From the NCBI GenBank assembly GCA_964525185.1, contig CAZGFQ010000004.1, forward strand, positions 27,655 to 91,654: 64,000 bases of DNA, given 5' to 3'. Shown here piece after piece: positions 45,482 through 53,686 of this stretch. The notes under the pieces are model-generated. The model saw only the letters and a list, made by a program, of their open reading frames with translations, did not search any database and was not told the DNA's origin. Both the position numbers and the translations under genes were made by a program. Every line of letters begins with the position of its first letter. Positions within the stretch are counted from its first letter, which is position 1. Origin of the DNA: JABHGY01 sp964525185 (lineage in GTDB: Bacteria > Fidelibacterota > Marinisomatia > Marinisomatales > UBA1611).

Positions 45482-46283
45482 AGAATTACGCCAAAAATAT
45501 CGCCCGGATGAAATTCTAATGGATATCCAAAATTCTTTTAATGAAAATAAATCCAACATTATAGACACATTTTCATTACCAGATTCACCGTTGGAAAAAT
45601 ATAAAAGAAAAAAACAATTATCTATTTTAGTCGAGGAAAAATCGACGGATGATTCAACTGTCATAAATGAACTCGTAGAAACATTAAGTGATGCAGTCTT
45701 TTTTATGAAATTATCTAAGCCAAAAAGAACAAAAATAACCCAACGACTTCGCATGTTTGAATCTCAACTGATTGAAAATCAATTATTAAGAATTAATCTT
45801 CTATTAGAGGATGAAGAATTAGGTTCACCTACTCCATGGACAGATGAGAAGGGACAAGTTAAAATAGCAAGTTCTCATCATGGGCTAGACATGGCTTTTG
45901 AAATTTTATCATTAGTTAGACTTGATTTAGAAGAAGAAAGCCATTACTGGAAAAATATTTCGCGGACGGGTTATTTAACTGGACTCCAATTGTCAATGGG
46001 GTCATTTTTTCAATACTTAAAAAATCTTGGCATGACACAAAAAGATCAAATCACGTTGGTCCAACAATTATTTGATTCATTGAATGTTGATTGGGAAGAA
46101 GGAGAAAGAGAGAATATAAAAATATCTCTCCTACAGCCAGCACTTGCACTTCATGATGAGAAACAAAGACTGATTGAATCCAAAAAAAATGTGTCCAATT
46201 ATCCAAAATATTTGAATAATAATATAATTGACGAAATAACTGCACTATCAGCAAACTATAAAAAAAGATTAAGACGATTTTAA
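45459..46283 (+). CDS. Protein of unknown function, mainly helical
   Basis: A 274-residue cytosolic protein without signal or membrane segments. It is rich in Glu, Lys and Leu, and predicted helices cover most of it. Segments such as WTDEKGQVKIASSHHGLDMAF and RTGYLTGLQLSMGSFFQYLK look conserved but match no family that I know. No strong Shine-Dalgarno site is visible; the overlap with the upstream 28-residue frame could give coupled translation. Confidence 0.6.
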   Translation: MKKLLTAKELRQKYRPDEILMDIQNSFNENKSNIIDTFSLPDSPLEKYKRKKQLSILVEEKSTDDSTVINELVETLSDAVFFMKLSKPKRTKITQRLRMFESQLIENQLLRINLLLEDEELGSPTPWTDEKGQVKIASSHHGLDMAFEILSLVRLDLEEESHYWKNISRTGYLTGLQLSMGSFFQYLKNLGMTQKDQITLVQQLFDSLNVDWEEGERENIKISLLQPALALHDEKQRLIESKKNVSNYPKYLNNNIIDEITALSANYKKRLRRF

Positions 46284-46326
46284 TAAATGACAACTATTTT
46301 TATTTTCGAATGTCCAATAAAACATT

Positions 46327-46497
46327 ATGGCTAAATACGGATATAATTATAACGGCGAATGGGTAAAAACAGGTGTTACATTTGGTTCTGTTTTATCAAT
46401 TGTAATTTCTTTCACATTAAATAAGTCAGTATTCTGGGCAATTGTACATGGGCTACTTTCGTGGGTTTATGTACTATATTATATCGTGGTAAAATAA
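46327..46497 (+). CDS. Small membrane protein (56 residues)
   Basis: Starts MAKYGYNYNGEWVKTGVTFG and has two hydrophobic segments (SVLSIVISFTL and FWAIVHGLLSWVYVLYYIVV). The stop is followed directly by the PspC-domain ATG (TAA ATG), which supports real coupled translation. No family is recognised. Confidence 0.6.
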   Translation: MAKYGYNYNGEWVKTGVTFGSVLSIVISFTLNKSVFWAIVHGLLSWVYVLYYIVVK

Positions 46498-46692
46498 ATG
46501 AGTGAAATAAAAAAATTATATCGAAATAGAAAAGATGGCAAAATAGCAGGGATTTGCTCTGGCATTGGTGACTATTTTGAAGTGGATCCAGTTATTATAA
46601 GAATTATTTTCCTTTTCGGATTTGTTCTAGGAGGTGGATTTATTGCATATATGATTGGATGGTTCATTATTCCAGATCGAAAAATGGATTAG
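46498..46692 (+). CDS. PspC-domain membrane protein
   Basis: A 64-residue protein that is almost entirely one PspC domain: LYRNRKDGKIAGICSGIGDYF, DPVIIRIIFLFGFVLGGGF and YMIGWFIIP. PspC proteins are small inner-membrane proteins linked to envelope stress in Proteobacteria. It starts immediately after the 56-residue gene with no spacer. Confidence 0.88.
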   Translation: MSEIKKLYRNRKDGKIAGICSGIGDYFEVDPVIIRIIFLFGFVLGGGFIAYMIGWFIIPDRKMD

Positions 46693-46733
46693 ATTGAATA
46701 AAAAGATATAGCATTTTATAGCGTCATAGTTGT

Positions 46734-46763
46734 TTGTTTATTTTGTAATTTTAAGTGTATAAA
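46734..46763 (+). promoter_or_regulatory. Candidate promoter for the malic enzyme
   Basis: TTGTTT (46734-46739) and TATAAA (46758-46763) are 18 bases apart, 35 bases before the short leader ORF and about 110 bases before the malic enzyme ATG. Confidence 0.35.
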
Positions 46764-46797
46764 TAGCAGATAATTACTCTGTTTAATTGAGGGAATA

Positions 46798-46890
46798 ATG
46801 GTCCAAAATAAACCAGCATTAATACTTTATTCTTTCCCACAGTTATATCTAATTACCAATAAAGGTGTGCCCTATGCCAAATCAACCTAA
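46798..46890 (+). CDS. Possible 30-residue upstream ORF of malic enzyme
   Basis: An ATG at 46798 with GAGGG 6 bases upstream opens a frame (MVQNKPALILYSF...) that ends 16 bases inside the malic enzyme coding sequence in another frame. The ribosome site is good, so translation is plausible. It could set up coupling to the main gene. No amino-acid bias tells a regulatory signal. Confidence 0.3.
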   Translation: MVQNKPALILYSFPQLYLITNKGVPYAKST

Positions 46891-48523
46891 AAAATCTAAA
46901 AAAATCCCAACTGGCATCAATCTATTACACAATCCAACATGGAATAAGGGAACAGGCTTTTCTGAAGCTGAACGCGATGCGTTGAATATTCGCGGATTAT
47001 TACCGCCAAGGATATTTTCTGAAAGCGAGCAAGAATTACGAATTTTAGAAAATTTCAAAAAGAAACCCAGCCCCATCGAAAAGTATATTTACTTAATTTC
47101 TTTGCAGGATAGAAATGAAACCCTTTTTTACCGAGTCCTAATTGACCATATTGAAGAAATGATGCCAATTGTATATACTCCAACCGTGGGTGAAGCATGT
47201 CAAACATTTGGCCATATTTATCGTCGTCCAAAAGGATTATATATTTCTTCTAAAGATCGTGGTACTATGAAATCTGTATTGCAAAATTGGCCAGAAGATG
47301 AAATTGGAATGATCGTTGTCACCGATGGAGAAAGAATCCTCGGTCTAGGAGATCAAGGAACAAATGGCATGGGAATACCAATCGGAAAATTAACATTATA
47401 TACTGCATGCGCAGGAATAAATCCAAAAAAATGTTTACCCATAATGCTAGACGTAGGTACAAACAATGATGACCTTTTAAAAGATCCACTTTACTTGGGC
47501 GAATTTCATCACAGAATGTATGGTGAAGAATATGATGATTTTATTGATGAATTTGTGCAATCCGTGCAGGCTGTATATCCAAGTGCAATTATTCAATTTG
47601 AAGATTTTAGTAATCGAAATGCGTTTCGACTATTAGAAAAGTATAGAGATAGAGTGTGTTGTTTTAATGATGATATACAAGGGACAGCTAGTGTTGCACT
47701 TGCTGGAATATTTTCATCCTTGCGTGTTACAAAAACAACGTTGCGAGATCAAAGAATATTATTCTTTGGTGCTGGAGAAGCGGGATTGGGTATTGGTGAA
47801 CTGGTAGTGAATTCTCTAATGGAAGAAGGTTTGTCAAATCGAGAAGCACGAAAAAAATGCTGGTATGTCGATTCAAGAGGACTTGTTGTTAAAGGACGTC
47901 AAAAAATCACCCGCCATAAAGAACCTTTTGCACATCAACACGATGAAATGAATTCATTATTGGACTCTATTCATGCAATACAACCAACCATTCTAATCGG
48001 TGCTTCTGGGCAACCACAAACATTTACGAAGGAAGTTATCGAAGCAATGTCAATTCTGAACGAAAAACCGATTATATTTGCTTTATCCAATCCAACATCA
48101 AAATCAGAGTGCACCGCTGAGCAAGCCTATCATTGGTCGGGTGGTAACGCTATTTTCGCCAGTGGTAGTCCCTTTGATCCTGTTGAAGTTAATGGAAAGA
48201 CTCATGTCCCAGGACAAGGGAATAATGCATATGTATTCCCCGGGATCGGGTTAGGAGCCATCGTTAGCAAAACAACTAGAATCACTGACGAAATGTTTGT
48301 GGAAGCGGCAAAAACGTTATCTAATTATGTCACAATAGACGATTTGGAGAAAGGAAGCTTGTTCCCAAATTTGAATCATATTCGAGAAGTTTCTGCCTTA
48401 ATTGCTAGAGCTGTAGCTAAAGTCGCTTTTGATTCTGGGACTACGACTGAAGAACGGCCAAAGGATTTATTAAAAGTAATTCAATCTCATATATACGAGC
48501 CTAATTATTATAGCTACGTTTAA
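46874..48523 (+). CDS. maeA: NAD(P)-dependent malic enzyme (decarboxylating)
   Basis: Converts malate to pyruvate and carbon dioxide. The 549-residue protein is of the long MaeA/eukaryotic type: MPIVYTPTVGEACQTFGHIYR, VVTDGERILGLGDQGTNGMGI (the ILGLGDQG motif), IQFEDFSNRNAFRLLEKYR, FNDDIQGTASVALAG (metal site) and the Rossmann FFGAGEAGLGIGEL. AAAGG lies 7 bases before the ATG at 46874; a GTG three codons earlier is an alternative. The preference for NAD or NADP is not clear. Confidence 0.93.
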   Translation: MPNQPKKSKKIPTGINLLHNPTWNKGTGFSEAERDALNIRGLLPPRIFSESEQELRILENFKKKPSPIEKYIYLISLQDRNETLFYRVLIDHIEEMMPIVYTPTVGEACQTFGHIYRRPKGLYISSKDRGTMKSVLQNWPEDEIGMIVVTDGERILGLGDQGTNGMGIPIGKLTLYTACAGINPKKCLPIMLDVGTNNDDLLKDPLYLGEFHHRMYGEEYDDFIDEFVQSVQAVYPSAIIQFEDFSNRNAFRLLEKYRDRVCCFNDDIQGTASVALAGIFSSLRVTKTTLRDQRILFFGAGEAGLGIGELVVNSLMEEGLSNREARKKCWYVDSRGLVVKGRQKITRHKEPFAHQHDEMNSLLDSIHAIQPTILIGASGQPQTFTKEVIEAMSILNEKPIIFALSNPTSKSECTAEQAYHWSGGNAIFASGSPFDPVEVNGKTHVPGQGNNAYVFPGIGLGAIVSKTTRITDEMFVEAAKTLSNYVTIDDLEKGSLFPNLNHIREVSALIARAVAKVAFDSGTTTEERPKDLLKVIQSHIYEPNYYSYV

Positions 48524-48554
48524 AGCGATTCCATAGACACTCAAGGGTAATAAT

Positions 48555-48572
48555 CTGCTCATAATTGAGCAG
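48555..48572 (+). terminator. Possible terminator after malic enzyme
   Basis: CTGCTC (48555-48560) and GAGCAG (48567-48572) form a 6-bp stem with an ATAATT loop. The T-rich run begins about 10 bases later, which is too far for a classic intrinsic terminator, so this is tentative. Confidence 0.35.
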
Positions 48573-48610
48573 GATACTATTTTCTTTTTAATGGTAATTG
48601 TTTAGAATCT

Positions 48611-49339
48611 ATGATGATTGAACATCATATAATTCCACCCTTCACCTCTACTTGGTGGATAGGACTCATTGTGAGCGTATTAGGCATTTGGACTATAATC
48701 CAATACGGCAAAAGCCTTAGCCCTAAAAAAGAAGCTCAATTTTCATTTATTTTAGGTATAATATTAATTTTAAGAGAAATAGTGAGAGAAATCTATCTTT
48801 ATTCAATAAATGCATGGCATATTACAGATAGTCTCCCTTTACATTTATGTGGAGTTTCATCCATAATTGCTGGGCTTATTTTAATTTATCGAAATCAATT
48901 TTGGTTGGAATTTATTCTTATTTTAGGTATTCCTGGAGCAGTGCATAGTTTTTTAACTCCTGAGCTTACAAATGGAAATGATTCTTATTTACTCTTTGAA
49001 TATTACTTTAGTCATTCAGGTATAATTTTTTCAGGCCTATATCTTGTTTTTGTTCATAAAATGTCACCACGATTAGGATCTTGGAAAAATGCTTTTTGGG
49101 TGGCGCAAGTGTTACTCATATTTATCGGTTTAATGAATATTATATTACAATCGAATTATATGTATTTATCAAAAAAGCCACTTGTCTCAAATCCATTAAT
49201 CATTGGTGAATGGCCATTTTATTTATTGGGATTTGAAATTGCAGGTTTGGTACATATTCTTCTTTTTTATAGTTTTTTTATTTGGGTGGTGAAAAAGAAC
49301 CCAGAAAAAGTCACCATAAATAAATACGATTCGTTATAA
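48611..49339 (+). CDS. YwaF/TIGR02206-like integral membrane protein
   Basis: A 242-residue protein with about seven hydrophobic segments. The pattern LPLHLCGVSSIIAG, ALHSFLTP-like GAVHSFLTPELTNG, FEYYFSHSGIIFSGLYL and a late N-YMYLSKKP match the TIGR02206/YwaF family, whose function is unknown. An ATG pair (48611 and 48614) begins it. The next gene starts 3 bases after its stop. Confidence 0.75.
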   Translation: MMIEHHIIPPFTSTWWIGLIVSVLGIWTIIQYGKSLSPKKEAQFSFILGIILILREIVREIYLYSINAWHITDSLPLHLCGVSSIIAGLILIYRNQFWLEFILILGIPGAVHSFLTPELTNGNDSYLLFEYYFSHSGIIFSGLYLVFVHKMSPRLGSWKNAFWVAQVLLIFIGLMNIILQSNYMYLSKKPLVSNPLIIGEWPFYLLGFEIAGLVHILLFYSFFIWVVKKNPEKVTINKYDSL

Positions 49340-49341
49340 AT

Positions 49342-49953
49342 ATGAAAAAATATATTTATTTTTATTTACTTCATTTATTATTTGCTCAATTCCTTTCGGG
49401 GCAAATATTAGAGCTTGTTTTAAAATCGGGAGATGTTATTGCATCTAGAAATAAATATACAATCGATAATAAAAGCCTAATTTTTTGGAAAGATAGTTTA
49501 GCCGTTTTAGCCGTACCCGTTATGACAATCGATGGTGTCTACTATTCTACAAAAACATATAAAGCATTAGGCGTTCCCTTTCAAGTAATGGGTGGTTTTA
49601 TTGCCGGATCTTCTATGGCGGCATCTGTCGCGGGGCATAGCGAATATTTATCCTATGGATTACCTACCGGGCTTATTTTATACGCAGCAGGGCGTAGGCT
49701 AAATTATTGGGGTCGAGACCATGGAAAAGATGCCATATTTTATGATTTTCACGATTTAGGATTCTTGAACCGACTTGTCATTTTTGAAAGTATTCAACTT
49801 GATATTAATAGAAAAAACAGCCAAAATGATCGAGGCTATTTTGAAGTAGGCCCCGAAGGAGAAACGCCACCTAGTATCTTTAAATGGGATGGACGAAAAG
49901 TGTGGAAAAAATGGTTTAAGAGAAAGAAAAGGAAGTGGGTGGAGTTCGGTTAA
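49342..49953 (+). CDS. Exported or anchored protein of unknown function
   Basis: A 203-residue protein with an N-terminal hydrophobic leader (YIYFYLLHLLFAQFLSG-Q). Residues 20-70 look like a small beta domain (ELVLKSGDVIASRNKYTIDN), then a hydrophobic patch (GGFIAGSSMAASVAGH) and a Lys/Arg-rich C-terminus (KWFKRKKRK). No family is recognised. The stop overlaps the nucleosidase-like gene by 19 bases. Confidence 0.55.
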   Translation: MKKYIYFYLLHLLFAQFLSGQILELVLKSGDVIASRNKYTIDNKSLIFWKDSLAVLAVPVMTIDGVYYSTKTYKALGVPFQVMGGFIAGSSMAASVAGHSEYLSYGLPTGLILYAAGRRLNYWGRDHGKDAIFYDFHDLGFLNRLVIFESIQLDINRKNSQNDRGYFEVGPEGETPPSIFKWDGRKVWKKWFKRKKRKWVEFG

Positions 49954-50522
49954 TATTAACGGCATTAAAAGCAGAATCTGCTCCTATCATCCAGCATTTT
50001 AATTTAGAAAAAATATCTGCATCATTTCCGTTATTTAAAAAAGAAAATATTTATTTGGCTGGTACTGGCGTTGGAGAAAAAGGTGTCTCCCAATCTATAC
50101 CAAAAATAATGTTGTTTTTTAAAGATATTCCCATTGATCATATAATAAATGTTGGTATTTCAGGTGGGTGCCCAGACAGGACAAAACTTGGTCAATTATA
50201 TCAAGCGAGGTCCATTTCAAAACACAAAGAATCATCATCTTTTTTATTAAAAAAATTTCATGACGGTATCATCGAATTACCTTTAACAACCGTTAACAGT
50301 GAAATTAAAAAATGGACCAACGAATTTCCTGATATTGTAGATATGGAAGCATTTCATATTATTAAAGTTTTAAAGGAAGTATATCCTCTTGAGATCATGA
50401 CAACTTTAAAAGTGGTTTCTGACTATATGGATACTCATGAAAGAGTCATAACAAAACAGGATGTTTCTATTTTTATCAAAAAACAAATGAATAAGATAGA
50501 AACCGTTATCTTGAACGGCTAA
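49935..50522 (+). CDS. MTA/SAH nucleosidase-like phosphorylase-family protein
   Basis: A 195-residue, short member of the purine nucleoside phosphorylase/nucleosidase family. The N-terminal Glu (ALKAESAPI), the VNVGISGGCP-like nucleoside loop (INVGISGGCPD), the ribose-binding Glu in IVDMEAFHII and the catalytic Asp in LKVVSDYMD are all at the expected places. It is 30-40 residues shorter than E. coli MtnN, with a shortened middle. The start is a GTG at 49935 inside the previous gene. It may act on futalosine or methylthioadenosine; the sequence does not decide. Confidence 0.68.
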   Translation: MGGVRLILTALKAESAPIIQHFNLEKISASFPLFKKENIYLAGTGVGEKGVSQSIPKIMLFFKDIPIDHIINVGISGGCPDRTKLGQLYQARSISKHKESSSFLLKKFHDGIIELPLTTVNSEIKKWTNEFPDIVDMEAFHIIKVLKEVYPLEIMTTLKVVSDYMDTHERVITKQDVSIFIKKQMNKIETVILNG

Positions 50523-50534
50523 ATTCAGCCCACT

Positions 50535-50636
50535 ATGAAAACAATAATCTTTTCACTAATTATACTATTTGTCGTTGGTTCATTAGCGCTTGCTTTTATT
50601 TATAGACTCCAGGCGCCAGATGACCCTGATTCTTAG
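50535..50636 (+). CDS. 33-residue single-helix membrane peptide
   Basis: A short frame with one hydrophobic helix (IIFSLIILFVVGSLALAFIY) and a short acidic tail (PDDPDS). It sits between the nucleosidase-like gene and the exported selenoprotein, whose ATG is 7 bases after the TAG. The helix plus close spacing suggest it is real, but no family is recognised. Confidence 0.45.
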   Translation: MKTIIFSLIILFVVGSLALAFIYRLQAPDDPDS

Positions 50637-50642
50637 GAAGAA

Positions 50643-52169
50643 ATGCCTCAAATAGGAATATATATATTTCTATTATTGGCCTCGATTAGTCTAGGTCAAC
50701 CGGGATTTAGTTTAGAAGATTTAAATCCTAATTCACTCACATACGGACAAATGATGGGACCTTCTGATTTTGAAGGAGATGTTACCATTCTTTTTTTTGG
50801 ACATGAAACGTGAGGTACTTGTCGAAACCGGTTCGGTTTTCTTAACAAAATACATACTGATCTACAATTATTAAATGTAACTGATGTTCATATACTTGGT
50901 ATTGGGAAGGATGAGTATAACACATCATTAAATCAGATGATTGCTGGTGCACATTTGCCTTGGTTGGAAGATTCAAATGCCACTGGATACCCCGTCTGGT
51001 CTTCATGGAATGCACAACAGAGATCTATTTTTATACTAAATCGTGATGGTACTCAAGATACAACATTTAATATGACACCTTATTCCGAAGATGATCCTGA
51101 AGATTATTTATATTTAATGCATTTAATATTAAGCTACCGAAATAATGGCGGGAATCAAACGATTCGGATTCCGGAAGATTATCCTGAAATACAAACGGGA
51201 ATCGATATGAGTCAAGATGGTGATTTAATTATAGTCGATTCGGGGACATATTTTGAGCAACTAAATTTAATGGGGAAACACATTACATTAGCTTCATTAT
51301 CTTTTCATAATATGGCTAATGATTATTTAGATGATACTATAATAGATGGGCAAGGAATTGATAGAGTTATAACTATTGAAAATGGAGAAAATTCATCCAC
51401 AAAGGTTATTGGGCTAACTATTACAAATGGGAATGCTGATATTGGTTCTGGAATTTTCATTGGGAATAGTTCTAATCCAGTTATTGAAAAAAACAAAATT
51501 TTAAATAATAATGGAGTCTGGTGTGGAGCTGTAGGTGGTGGTATAGCAATTATGGAACAGTCACATCCAAAAATCATTGGGAATATTATTGAAAATAATT
51601 CTGTAAATGGCCCTTGTGATTGTATATGCTATTTTGGAGGAGGAGTATATGTTGACTCTACATCATTCCCAATTGTTGGTGGTGAAGAGGGGCTAGGGAA
51701 TTCATTTTTTTTGAATAGCAGTGATTACGGTTACCATCTTTTTAGGCAACCACCCATGGATACCACTGATATTATACCGATTAATGCAAGATTTAATACA
51801 TTTGACCAATGTCCACCAGAATATTTTGGCGATGTTTACCCGGAATTTGGATGGGATGTGTCAAATTGTTATCCAATATTATCCATTGATGATGAATTTG
51901 TAACAAATAGTTTTACTTTATTTTCTGCTTACCCTAATCCATTTAATGGACATGTCACTTTATCATTTTCGCTAGAAAAAGATGAAACCACCCAAATGAA
52001 AGTATATGATTTATCAGGCAAATTAGTAGATAAAATTTTGAATGAAAAAATGAGAACAGGGGATTACACCATTACATGGGACGCTAATAATTATGCAAGC
52101 GGTGTATATATTGTTCAGTTAAATTTTGGTGATGCACAAGTATCTCAAAAAATACTTCTCCTTAAATAA
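50643..52169 (+). CDS. Exported selenoprotein: thioredoxin-like UGTC domain, beta-helix and T9SS-type tail
   Basis: A 508-codon gene read through one TGA (50811-50813, codon 57). It starts with a signal peptide (MPQIGIYIFLLLASISLG-Q). Residues about 22-150 look like a thioredoxin-fold domain: VTILFFGHET-U-GTCRNRFG, then LPWLEDS and SIFILNRDG. The U-x-x-C motif (U57, C60) is the redox site. A parallel beta-helix follows (about 170-400, with NPVIEKNKILNNNG and PKIIGNIIENNS repeats), then a type A T9SS sorting tail (about 420-508, YPNPFNGHVTLSFSL, GDYTITWDANNYASGVYIVQL). The TGA has a hairpin right after it. The frame on both sides is intact and the downstream half starts with no plausible initiation site. 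AGGA lies 4 bases before the ATG. Confidence 0.82.
50820..50847 (+). promoter_or_regulatory. Candidate bSECIS element of the exported selenoprotein
   Basis: AAACCG (50825-50830) and CGGTTT (50834-50839) pair perfectly around a GTT loop (50831-50833); G50824 can add a G-T pair with 50840. A lower TGT / ACA stem (50820-50822 and 50845-50847) may extend it. The loop starts 17 bases after the UGA and its first base is G, matching the known bacterial pattern (small loop, early G, roughly 16-37 bases from the UGA). Confidence 0.72.
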
Positions 52170-52920
52170 GGTTTTCATTTGTATTGCTATTTTAAATGCA
52201 GGATCATCCTTGCAGGGAGAAACTTCATTCAAAGGTGAAACCATGATTAAAGAAATTGATTGGGCGGGAATATCGTTCAAAATGGTTCAAACTGGCGAAT
52301 CAAATCACAAGTTAATTTGGTTACATGGTGATGAAAAAACTGCAAAGATGGCATTGGAAGATTATGTTCATCATAATCCCGGGATAGCTTATTTTATTCA
52401 ATATTCGGAGCGAGAAGTTCCATTTTGGGATACTAAAGTAGATCCAAATCGTATTTTCTCAACAGTGGGTTCCAGAAAGGCTCTTCAAAAATTCAAAACA
52501 GACTGGAATAACACCCAACTCAATGAAGCTGTATCATTAATTGAAAGAGAAAGGCGATCTTTTTTAGATGAAATATTTCCAACGAACGGTGGTGTCCTAA
52601 TATCACTCCACAATAATTTTCGGGGATACGATGTTCATTCGGAGATAAAAAACAGTACATCTATTTCAATAAAAGAAGGACAAAACCCAAGAGATTTTAT
52701 CATTTGCACAGAAGAAGAAGATTATCTGAAATTGGCTAAAGGACCTTATAATGTTGTACTGCAAGATAAAAAAGTTGGAAAAGATGATGGCTCATTATCT
52801 TGGGCATCTTTAGACCATGGAATCCGTTATATAAATATTGAAGTACGGTTAGGGTGGTTATCAAAACAAAAAAAGATGTTAAACTATATTCACGAAACAT
52901 TAATACATGAAAATAATTAA
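52132..52920 (+). CDS. Exported M14-like zinc peptidase/amidase candidate
   Basis: A 262-residue protein. From the ATG at 52132 it has a signal peptide (HKYLKKYFSLNK, then VFICIAILNAGSS). Residues in order resemble the M14 carboxypeptidase site: zinc His and Glu in WLHGDEKTA, Asn-Arg in DPNRIFS, a third zinc His in ISLHNNF, and a catalytic-type Glu in INIEVRLG. Each is a weak motif; their order is what supports the call. The start lies 38 bases inside the selenoprotein gene, in another frame; a GTG at 52129 and a later ATG at 52243 are alternatives, the latter losing the signal. It may act on peptides or cell-wall fragments. Confidence 0.5.
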   Translation: MHKYLKKYFSLNKVFICIAILNAGSSLQGETSFKGETMIKEIDWAGISFKMVQTGESNHKLIWLHGDEKTAKMALEDYVHHNPGIAYFIQYSEREVPFWDTKVDPNRIFSTVGSRKALQKFKTDWNNTQLNEAVSLIERERRSFLDEIFPTNGGVLISLHNNFRGYDVHSEIKNSTSISIKEGQNPRDFIICTEEEDYLKLAKGPYNVVLQDKKVGKDDGSLSWASLDHGIRYINIEVRLGWLSKQKKMLNYIHETLIHENN

Positions 52921-53173
52921 TTCATTAATACAAAAGATAATAAAACTCATGCCAATCATTTTATTAGTCATGATGGCAACTATCGATAGAAAAAATTCAT
53001 TATATGTCGCTTTTTTTCTAATTATTTTATTTGGTTATTCAGCCATACTAATTGCAAGAGTTCTTGAAGCAAAAAAGAAATGGTATCAAGAAAATAGTGA
53101 TTTAGCTGGATTAGGGGTGGATGAAACAATAGACACAATGGGTGACATAACAAAAAAAATTGAAAACAATTAG
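52907..53173 (+). CDS. Small membrane protein (88 residues)
   Basis: Two hydrophobic segments (LMPIILLVMMATI and LYVAFFLIILFGYSAILIARVL) and a charged C-terminal helix (EAKKKWYQENS, then acidic). No family is recognised. It overlaps the M14-like gene by 14 bases and ends 12 bases before the next gene. Confidence 0.6.
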   Translation: MKIINSLIQKIIKLMPIILLVMMATIDRKNSLYVAFFLIILFGYSAILIARVLEAKKKWYQENSDLAGLGVDETIDTMGDITKKIENN

Positions 53174-53185
53174 ATGGAGTTATAA

Positions 53186-53563
53186 ATGAAAAAAGGAATT
53201 GATCAAAAAAGTTTTATCATAGGCATTTTGTCTGCAACATTATTTTTTGTGGTGATTGGTGCGGATGAAAAGCCAATCGAAACAAATGATAATCAATTGG
53301 TTGAAGGGAATTTGGGTGACATTGTTGTTAATTCAATTACAGTATTAGATGATGGACATGGCGGATATATTTCAACCTACAATCAAGATGGGAAGCGGAC
53401 GATCTATATTGGGACAGGTGAAAATAGAAATGGATATATTAGTACATTTAATAAAATGGAAGAGGCTACAACCTATCTTGGGACGAACAAAGAATTAGAT
53501 GGTATTGTCGTTTTAAAAGATCGTTATGGTGATTTAGGGTGGAGTCAAACAGGGAAACAATAA
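53186..53563 (+). CDS. Anchored protein with short beta-strand repeats
   Basis: A 125-residue protein with an N-terminal membrane anchor (SFIIGILSATLFFVVIGA). The outer part has a repeated pattern (GGYISTYNQDGKRTIYIGTG, then NGYISTFNKMEEATTYLGTN), each ending in Gly-Thr, so two or three similar beta units. It is not recognised. Its stop shares one base with the next small gene (TAATG). Confidence 0.6.
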   Translation: MKKGIDQKSFIIGILSATLFFVVIGADEKPIETNDNQLVEGNLGDIVVNSITVLDDGHGGYISTYNQDGKRTIYIGTGENRNGYISTFNKMEEATTYLGTNKELDGIVVLKDRYGDLGWSQTGKQ

Positions 53564-53649
53564 TGTCTTATATTTGGATTTTGATGGTTATTCTTGTTTT
53601 ATTTGGTTTTATTAAAGCGAGAGAGCGATTAGAAAATTATGATGAATAA
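53563..53649 (+). CDS. 28-residue single-helix membrane peptide
   Basis: An ATG overlapping the previous stop by one base opens a frame with one hydrophobic helix (YIWILMVILVLFGFI) and a charged tail (KARERLENYDE). Position and hydrophobicity are the support. It is followed directly by a strong terminator, so it ends the operon. Confidence 0.5.
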   Translation: MSYIWILMVILVLFGFIKARERLENYDE

Positions 53650-53681
53650 AAAAAGCTCCGGTTTCCCGGAGCTTTTTTTTT
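53648..53681. terminator. Bidirectional intrinsic terminator
   Basis: GCTCCGG (53655-53661) and CCGGAGC (53666-53672) form a 7-bp stem with a TTTC loop, flanked by an A run and a T run of nine. It separates the small-membrane-gene operon from the convergent gene at 53687. Confidence 0.92.
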
Positions 53682-53686
53682 AGCAT

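Noticed and set aside
50811..50813. TGA recoded as Trp across the genome
   Set aside because: TGA ends holB, ilvB, queD, lpdA and the first gap gene, so it is a stop codon here.
51400..51620. Repeated Asn/Gly segments suggesting a DNA repeat or CRISPR-like array
   Set aside because: They are beta-helix protein repeats with variable DNA, not regular direct repeats. No CRISPR array or insertion sequence is seen in the window.
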